From: JALZAH01 sp051000755
Lineage (GTDB): Bacteria > Actinomycetota > Acidimicrobiia > Acidimicrobiales > Palsa-688
Direction of reading: 5' to 3'
Assembly: GCA_051000755.1 (NCBI GenBank)
Contig: JBPCNZ010000078.1
Location: forward strand, 1-36,267
Length of the DNA stretch: 36,267 nt
Under the pieces are notes generated by a model, which was given only the letters and a program-made list of their open reading frames with translations, did no database searches and was not told where the DNA came from. Shown one piece after another: positions 32,255-36,267 of this stretch. The number at the start of each line of letters is the position of its first letter. The first letter of the stretch is position 1. The translations under genes were made by a program, and so were the position numbers.

Positions 32255-33931
32255 CTACTTCAACTTCCAGGTGGACCAGTCGTTGTAGTAGACGGGATTG
32301 AACACCGCCGAGCCGTAGTCGATCCGGGTGGAGAAGAACTTGGGCACCGTCTCGTAGCCCATCGTGGCTGTGTAGGCCTGCTGGGCGGTGTACTGGTCAA
32401 GCGAGGCCCACTCGCTCGACACCGACGAGAGCTTGGTGGCAGGCACGGCATCGAGCTTCTTCAACTCGGACTGGATGTGCGGGTCGTTGACCTGACCGAA
32501 GTTCTCGTTGTTCTGGGCCTGGATGGCGGTGCCGTCGAGCAGGAGGTAGAAGTCGGACGGGTTGGGGAAGTCCTGGCTCCAGTCGGCGAAACCGGTCTGC
32601 GGGTTGGTGGCCTGGTTGCCGACGGTCTGGAAGTACACCGAGTCCTGGATGACCTTGAGGGAGGCCTTGAAGCCCAACTGGTTGAGCAGGCCGGCGAAGT
32701 AGACGCAGTAGTCCTGGCGGGGGCTGCGGGTCTCGCTCCACACCGTGACCGGGGTCCCGGCCAGCCCAGCCTGGGCGATCATGGCTTTGGCCTTGGCCAC
32801 CGTGGCCCCCGAGAGAACCTGGGAGGGGTCACCTGCCGGGCAGGGGGCGCTCGGGTGGCCGACGATGGATGGCGGCAGGAAATAGCAACCAGGGCTGAGC
32901 GACCCCGACGAGATGCGGGCCAGCGCCGTGCGGTCCAGCGCCATGTTGACGGCTTGGCGGGCCGCCGGATTGTTGAACGGGGCCGTCGTGGTGTTCAAGA
33001 AGAAGTAATAGGTGGTCGCCACCGCTTCCTTGGTGAAGCGGCTGGATGCCTGGGACTGAATCTGGTTGAGCAGGGCACCTGGAATGGTGTCGCCGGCGTC
33101 GAAGTTGTCAACCTGGTTGCTGAGGACCTGCTGGGCCTCGCTCTGGGTGTTGCTGACGATGTTGACCTTGATGCTGTCGAGCGATCCGGCGGGAATGCCG
33201 GGGATCTTGAAGGCGGCGAAGCGCGGATTCTTCTGCATCACGAACGAGACGTTCGGGGTCACGTTGGTGATCATGTACGCCCCTACCCCCGGAGGCGGGT
33301 TGTTGGACTCGGCCGTCATCGGGGTGTTGGGCGGTACCAGGGCGGCTGCGGGAAACGCCAGGACGTTGGCGAAGGCCCCGTAGGCGGTGGACAGCTGGAT
33401 GGTGATCTTCCCGGAGTTGTCGTCGGTGGTGATGCCGCTGATCGTCGGCGCGGTGTTCTTCAGGTAGGTGTCGGCTCCGACGATGTAGTTGCTGAAGAAC
33501 GACGCCCCACCCCAGTTGATCTTGATCGCCCTCTCGATGGCGTGGGTGAAGTCGGAGGCCTTGACGGGGGTCCCGTCGGAATACGTGAGGCCGCTGCGCA
33601 ACTGGAGCGTGTAGGTAAGGCCGTCGGGGGAGACTGTCGGCAGGTCGGAGGCCAACCCGGGTATGAGCTGGGTCCCTGGCTGCCCATTGGCATGGGCGTA
33701 GGTGAGCAGCGGGGTGTAGGCGATCCAGTCGGCCTCCGCCGCCTGGGTCGTATAGCCGAACTGCGGGTCGAGTGAGTCGGGCGCCGTCCCCATGGCGACG
33801 GTTGCCGTGCCGCCGGTCTTGCCGCTGGCGGCGGGCGTCGTCGTTGTCCCCCCACCGCCACAACCCGTCAGGGCCATGGCCGCGAGCGCCACAGTGGTCG
33901 CAGCAACCTTCGAGCGGCTGGAGATCGTCAC
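32255..33931 (-). CDS. Family 5 solute-binding lipoprotein (peptide-type)
   Basis: The product has 558 residues from GTG 33931, preceded by GAGGGAG at good spacing. A short basic N-region (SSRSK), a hydrophobic core and the lipobox LTGC put the lipid anchor on C24, followed by a Gly/Thr linker. The mature part carries the SBP_5 landmarks: LDPQFGYTTQAAEADWIAYTP, LIPGLASDLPTVSPDGLTYT near the N-terminus, DGTPVKASDF, and a C-terminal region with DWSQDFPNPSDF. It should bind oligopeptides or a related ligand outside the membrane and hand them to the two permeases. The specificity is not readable. It is the first gene of the importer operon, and its promoter must lie in 33932-34187, next to the insertion sequence. 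Confidence 0.95.
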   Translation of the reverse strand: MTISSRSKVAATTVALAAMALTGCGGGGTTTTPAASGKTGGTATVAMGTAPDSLDPQFGYTTQAAEADWIAYTPLLTYAHANGQPGTQLIPGLASDLPTVSPDGLTYTLQLRSGLTYSDGTPVKASDFTHAIERAIKINWGGASFFSNYIVGADTYLKNTAPTISGITTDDNSGKITIQLSTAYGAFANVLAFPAAALVPPNTPMTAESNNPPPGVGAYMITNVTPNVSFVMQKNPRFAAFKIPGIPAGSLDSIKVNIVSNTQSEAQQVLSNQVDNFDAGDTIPGALLNQIQSQASSRFTKEAVATTYYFFLNTTTAPFNNPAARQAVNMALDRTALARISSGSLSPGCYFLPPSIVGHPSAPCPAGDPSQVLSGATVAKAKAMIAQAGLAGTPVTVWSETRSPRQDYCVYFAGLLNQLGFKASLKVIQDSVYFQTVGNQATNPQTGFADWSQDFPNPSDFYLLLDGTAIQAQNNENFGQVNDPHIQSELKKLDAVPATKLSSVSSEWASLDQYTAQQAYTATMGYETVPKFFSTRIDYGSAVFNPVYYNDWSTWKLK

Positions 33932-34187
33932 GTCGTCACTCCCTCGTCCGGGGCGGCTGGGCGCCGCTGGCCCTCGAATCGCCACCATAGCGCCGGCGCC
34001 CGCCGCCGCCCACCAATCCCTTTCTCTCCCCGCTGATGGGGATGTCTAGCCGGGGCCAGTGCCCTAGCGGGAGTTTCCTGGCTAGCTCGATGAGTGGCTA
34101 TTTGGTCTTCTTGTGAGGTCTTTTCAAAAAGGTCCCTGACCAGCGCGTTTGTCCAGGCCGGGTGCTCGCGATTGTTAGCGCAGTGTG
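33932..34187. other. Intergenic region upstream of the importer operon, abutting the IS
   Basis: These 256 bases hold no supported gene. The half near the lipoprotein gene is GC-rich; the half near the insertion sequence (34050-34140) is clearly richer in A and T, with a short CTTTT/AAAAG inverted repeat at about 34121-34132. A minus-strand TTGAAA lies in that patch, but no convincing -10 element follows at the right distance, so I do not place a promoter. The insertion sequence begins immediately to the right and may have displaced upstream regulatory DNA. Confidence 0.5.
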
Positions 34188-34199
34188 GTATTACCTAGA
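34188..34199. repeat. Left terminal inverted repeat of the IS
   Basis: GTATTACCTAGA, identical to the reverse complement of 36255-36266. The match stops abruptly inward, and no longer imperfect repeat was seen. Confidence 0.88.
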
Positions 34200-34200
34200 T

Positions 34201-35895
34201 ATGGCCTCTATTGTGGGTAAGAAGCAGGACGGGAAGACGTATTACTACCTGGTGGAGTCGGCCCGCGTCGGCGGCAAGCCCCGTATCGTGTCGCAGCGTT
34301 ACCTGGGCTCGGCCGAGGAGATCGCCGCCCGGCTTTCGGAGCGGGGACCGGGAGAGCCGGACCGTACCCGGCATTTGGCGTTCGGGGATGTGGCCGCGGT
34401 GTGGTCGATATTGGAGCGTCTCAAGGTGGCCGAGATCGTCGACGAGGTGGTCGGTTCCCGGCGTCAGGACGCGGTGGCGTCGGTGGGGACCTACATCGCT
34501 CTGGCCAGCTTGAATCGGGTGGTCGACCCGTGCTCGAAACGAAAGTTCGCGGATTGGTGGAAGACCACCGCCAGCGACCGCTGGGTGCGTCTTCCCGCCG
34601 CCGCGTTGGACCACCGAAGGTTCTGGGACGCTATGGACACCATCAGCGAAGCCCAGCTGCAACAGATCGAGCGGCGGATCGTGGCGGCCATGGTCGCCGA
34701 GTTCGGGCTGAACCTGTCGGCGCTGGTGTTGGACATGACGAACTTCGCCACCTACATCGACTCGGCGAATGACCGGGCGCCGATCGCCCAGCGGGGCCAC
34801 GCCAAACAGAAACGCACCGATCTGCGTATCGTCGGCCTGGGGCTGATCGTGTCGGTCGACGGCGGGATCCCGCTGCTCTCCCACTCCTACGCGGGGAACA
34901 AACCCGACGTGACCCAGTTCGGCGGCATGGTCACCGAGCTCGTCGCCCGCTTCGCCACCCTGGCCGCCGATCCCGGCGATCTCACCTTGGTTTACGACGC
35001 CGGCCAGAACTCTGCCGACAACGCCGAACTGATCGACGACACGGCGCTGCATTTCGTCGGGTCGCTGCCGCCGTCGGATCATCCCGACCTGCTCGCCGTG
35101 CCCAAGAGCCGCTACGCCGCCGTCGACGCGAAGCGTTTCCCCGGGCTGCGGGCGTTCGAGACCACCAAGGAAGTCTTCGGTGTCGAGCGTCGCCTGGTGG
35201 TCACCCACTCCCAGAACCTGCACGACAAGCAATCCCAGGGTTTCGACCAGACGCTGGTCAAGGCCCGCCGCCAGTTGAGCGAGTTGTCCGCACGCCTGGC
35301 GCGGGGCAACACCCGCAAGCCCCGAGAAAAGGTCGACGCTGAGATCGCCGCCATCTGCAAACCCCGCTGGCTGTCCCGGGTCATCTCCACCACCCTCGCC
35401 GGCGACACACCCGCCGAGCTGCACCTCAGTTTCGCCGTCAACCCCGAAGCCCGCTCCGACCTGGAACGCGAGCTGTTCGGCAAACGGATCCTCTTCACCG
35501 ACAAAACCCGAGACGTCGCCCCGGTGACGGTGATCGTGGCCGACTACCGCTCCCAAGAAGCCGTCGAGGCCGACTTCCGTCAGATGAAAGACCCCAAAGT
35601 CGTGTCGTTCTCCCCGATGTTCCACTTCACCGAACAGAAAATCCGGGTCCACACGTTCTACTGCGTCCTCGCGCTCACCGTCGCCCGGCTCATGGTCCGC
35701 CACGCCGACGCCGCCGGTTTGCACCTCAGTGTGCGCGAGCTGCTCGACGCCCTGGCCGGCATCGAAGAGACCGTGCTGCTCTACCAAGGCGAACGAGGAC
35801 GGCCCCGAGCCCGGCGAATGACCACCGAGATGAACCCCACCCAGCAACGCCTCCACGACCTGTTCGAACTCGACGCCTACGCCCCGACACGATGA
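34201..35895 (+). CDS. IS1634-family DDE transposase
   Basis: The product has 564 residues from ATG 34201 (MASIVGKKQDGKTYYYLVES), the start usual for this family; the frame extends 13 codons further but out of the element. The first domain (1-60) resembles the small N-terminal beta domain of IS1634 transposases, with RYLGSAEEI. The catalytic triad is readable as D178 in LVLDMTNF, D266 in LVYDAGQN, and E456 in the segment AVEADFRQMKD, which keeps the E(6)K part of the IS4 signature. It cuts and joins the element ends. The frame is intact, so the element may still be active. Because the ATG is one base from the inverted repeat, transcription must start at or outside the element edge. Its stop overlaps the start of the passenger gene (ATGA). 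Confidence 0.92.
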   Translation: MASIVGKKQDGKTYYYLVESARVGGKPRIVSQRYLGSAEEIAARLSERGPGEPDRTRHLAFGDVAAVWSILERLKVAEIVDEVVGSRRQDAVASVGTYIALASLNRVVDPCSKRKFADWWKTTASDRWVRLPAAALDHRRFWDAMDTISEAQLQQIERRIVAAMVAEFGLNLSALVLDMTNFATYIDSANDRAPIAQRGHAKQKRTDLRIVGLGLIVSVDGGIPLLSHSYAGNKPDVTQFGGMVTELVARFATLAADPGDLTLVYDAGQNSADNAELIDDTALHFVGSLPPSDHPDLLAVPKSRYAAVDAKRFPGLRAFETTKEVFGVERRLVVTHSQNLHDKQSQGFDQTLVKARRQLSELSARLARGNTRKPREKVDAEIAAICKPRWLSRVISTTLAGDTPAELHLSFAVNPEARSDLERELFGKRILFTDKTRDVAPVTVIVADYRSQEAVEADFRQMKDPKVVSFSPMFHFTEQKIRVHTFYCVLALTVARLMVRHADAAGLHLSVRELLDALAGIEETVLLYQGERGRPRARRMTTEMNPTQQRLHDLFELDAYAPTR

Positions 35896-36263
35896 CGACC
35901 ACCACCGTCGCCCCACCGTCGGCCTGGGACACCCTCCAAGCCGCGCTACGCCAACGACGCCCCGTGCAGCTCTCCTACCACGGCCGCCCACGAACTGTCT
36001 GCCCCCACGCCCTCGGCTGGAAAAACAACAAGCCCATGCTCCTCGCCTACCAGACCGACGGCCATACCAGCACCCAAGACCTGCCTGCCGACCCCCGCAA
36101 ACAATGGCGGAACCTCTTCGTCGACGAAATCCGCGACGCCGTCTTCGCCGACCCGCCGCCGCCTGGGAGACCGCCGATAACTACAACGCCTCCCACCCCT
36201 TCAACGCCATCGACCACCTCGCCATCGCCGTCACCCAGCCACCCCACACAACCGTCTAGGTAA
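35892..36263 (+). CDS. WYL-like passenger protein of the IS, frameshifted near its end
   Basis: The frame has 123 residues and is coupled to the transposase by ATGA. LQAALRQRRPVQLSYHGRPR followed by PHALGWKNNKPMLLAYQTD and NLFVDEIRDAVFAD matches the pattern of small stand-alone WYL-domain proteins (a five-stranded SH3-like ligand-sensing fold often found in regulators). After about residue 88 the frame turns into Pro/Thr/Ser low complexity. In the -1 frame from TGG 36164 the sequence reads WETADNYNASHPFNAIDHLA and ends at TAG 36257-36259, which looks like the natural end. A one-base loss in the CCGCCGCCGCC run near 36152-36163 would explain it. No helix-turn-helix is present. A role in controlling transposition is possible but unproven. 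Confidence 0.6.
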   Translation: MTTTTVAPPSAWDTLQAALRQRRPVQLSYHGRPRTVCPHALGWKNNKPMLLAYQTDGHTSTQDLPADPRKQWRNLFVDEIRDAVFADPPPPGRPPITTTPPTPSTPSTTSPSPSPSHPTQPSR

Positions 36264-36266
36264 TAC
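36255..36266. repeat. Right terminal inverted repeat of the IS
   Basis: TCTAGGTAATAC, the exact reverse complement of 34188-34199. It contains the stop TAG of the corrected passenger frame and the TAA of the uncorrected one. Only one base of flanking sequence follows. Confidence 0.88.
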
Positions 36267-36267
36267 G

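Larger units (their letters stand above)
34188..36266 (+). mobile_element. IS1634/IS4-superfamily insertion sequence with passenger gene
   Basis: The element is about 2.08 kb and bounded by a perfect 12-bp inverted repeat, GTATTACCTAGA at the left and its reverse complement at the right. It carries a DDE transposase and a second overlapping gene. The transposase starts one base after the left repeat, and both possible stops of the second gene fall within or touch the right repeat, so the coding capacity fills the element. A target duplication cannot be checked because the window ends one base beyond the right repeat. The family call comes from the transposase. Confidence 0.85.

Noticed and set aside
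31883..33775. Plus-strand open frame of 630 codons opposite the solute-binding protein
   Set aside because: Gly/Val/Arg-rich shadow; the minus strand encodes a complete lipoprotein with a lipobox and family 5 motifs.
34110..34140. Terminator- or operator-like A/T patch with CTTTT/AAAAG arms
   Set aside because: The stem is only five pairs with a two-base loop and no G/C-rich base, and no gene ends here, so it is noted only as part of the intergenic region.
34195..35991. Minus-strand open frame of 598 codons over the transposase
   Set aside because: Shadow of the transposase, whose DDE motifs are intact on the plus strand.

Overview
The window is 36.3 kb of very high-GC DNA. GTG and TTG starts are common, GC at third codon positions is strong, and many genes overlap by four bases (ATGA or GTGA). 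This points to a high-GC actinobacterium. The ferritin-like protein, the P450, the GH65 set and the conjugation-like genes would fit the Acidimicrobiia, but that placement is inferred from protein style and not tested. Both ends look like assembly edges. The left end cuts a gene, and the right end stops one base beyond the inverted repeat of an insertion sequence.

Region 1 (1-13.7 kb) is a type IV secretion or conjugation-like block with no relaxase and no recognisable VirD4 coupling ATPase inside the window. On the plus strand it holds a truncated secretion-accessory protein, a small acidic protein, a large VirB6/TrbL-like membrane protein, two unfamiliar proteins and a repeat protein with an N-terminal four-cysteine motif. 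On the minus strand it holds a very large ATPase in which a VirB4-like module and a CpaE/ParA-like module share one reading frame, a TcpC/VirB8-like membrane protein, a PrgI-like membrane protein and a small pilin-like membrane protein. A divergent sigma-70-like protein sits in the middle, facing an imperfect palindrome. This block is the best candidate for an unusual system.

Region 2 (13.8-21.5 kb) is a row of metabolic genes. It starts with a low-molecular-weight phosphatase overlapping a fructosamine-kinase-family protein, a pairing linked to protein deglycation. A PlsC-like acyltransferase broken by a 5-bp duplication follows, then a cytochrome P450, an alpha/beta hydrolase, a beta-lactamase-fold esterase, tryptophan 2,3-dioxygenase, a DUF2237 protein and a small helical protein.

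Region 3 (21.6-27.4 kb) is a compact disaccharide phosphorolysis operon: GH65 phosphorylase, beta-phosphoglucomutase-like HAD enzyme, ROK glucokinase and an MFS sugar porter. Together they could import an alpha-glucosyl disaccharide, split it with phosphate, and turn both halves into glucose 6-phosphate.

Region 4 (27.5-28.1 kb) looks like a deletion scar. A ferritin-like gene lacking its 5' half faces away from the 3' end of an unidentified plus-strand gene, and both are cut at about the same point.

Region 5 (28.1-33.9 kb) is a complete five-gene peptide/nickel-type ABC importer on the minus strand: lipoprotein, two permeases and two ATPases, with a four-base overlap at all junctions after the lipoprotein.

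Region 6 (34.2-36.27 kb) is an IS1634/IS4-superfamily insertion sequence with perfect 12-bp terminal inverted repeats. Besides the transposase it carries a translationally coupled WYL-like passenger gene with an apparent frameshift near its 3' end. No tRNA, rRNA or CRISPR array was seen, and no gene-free stretch exceeds 300 bases.
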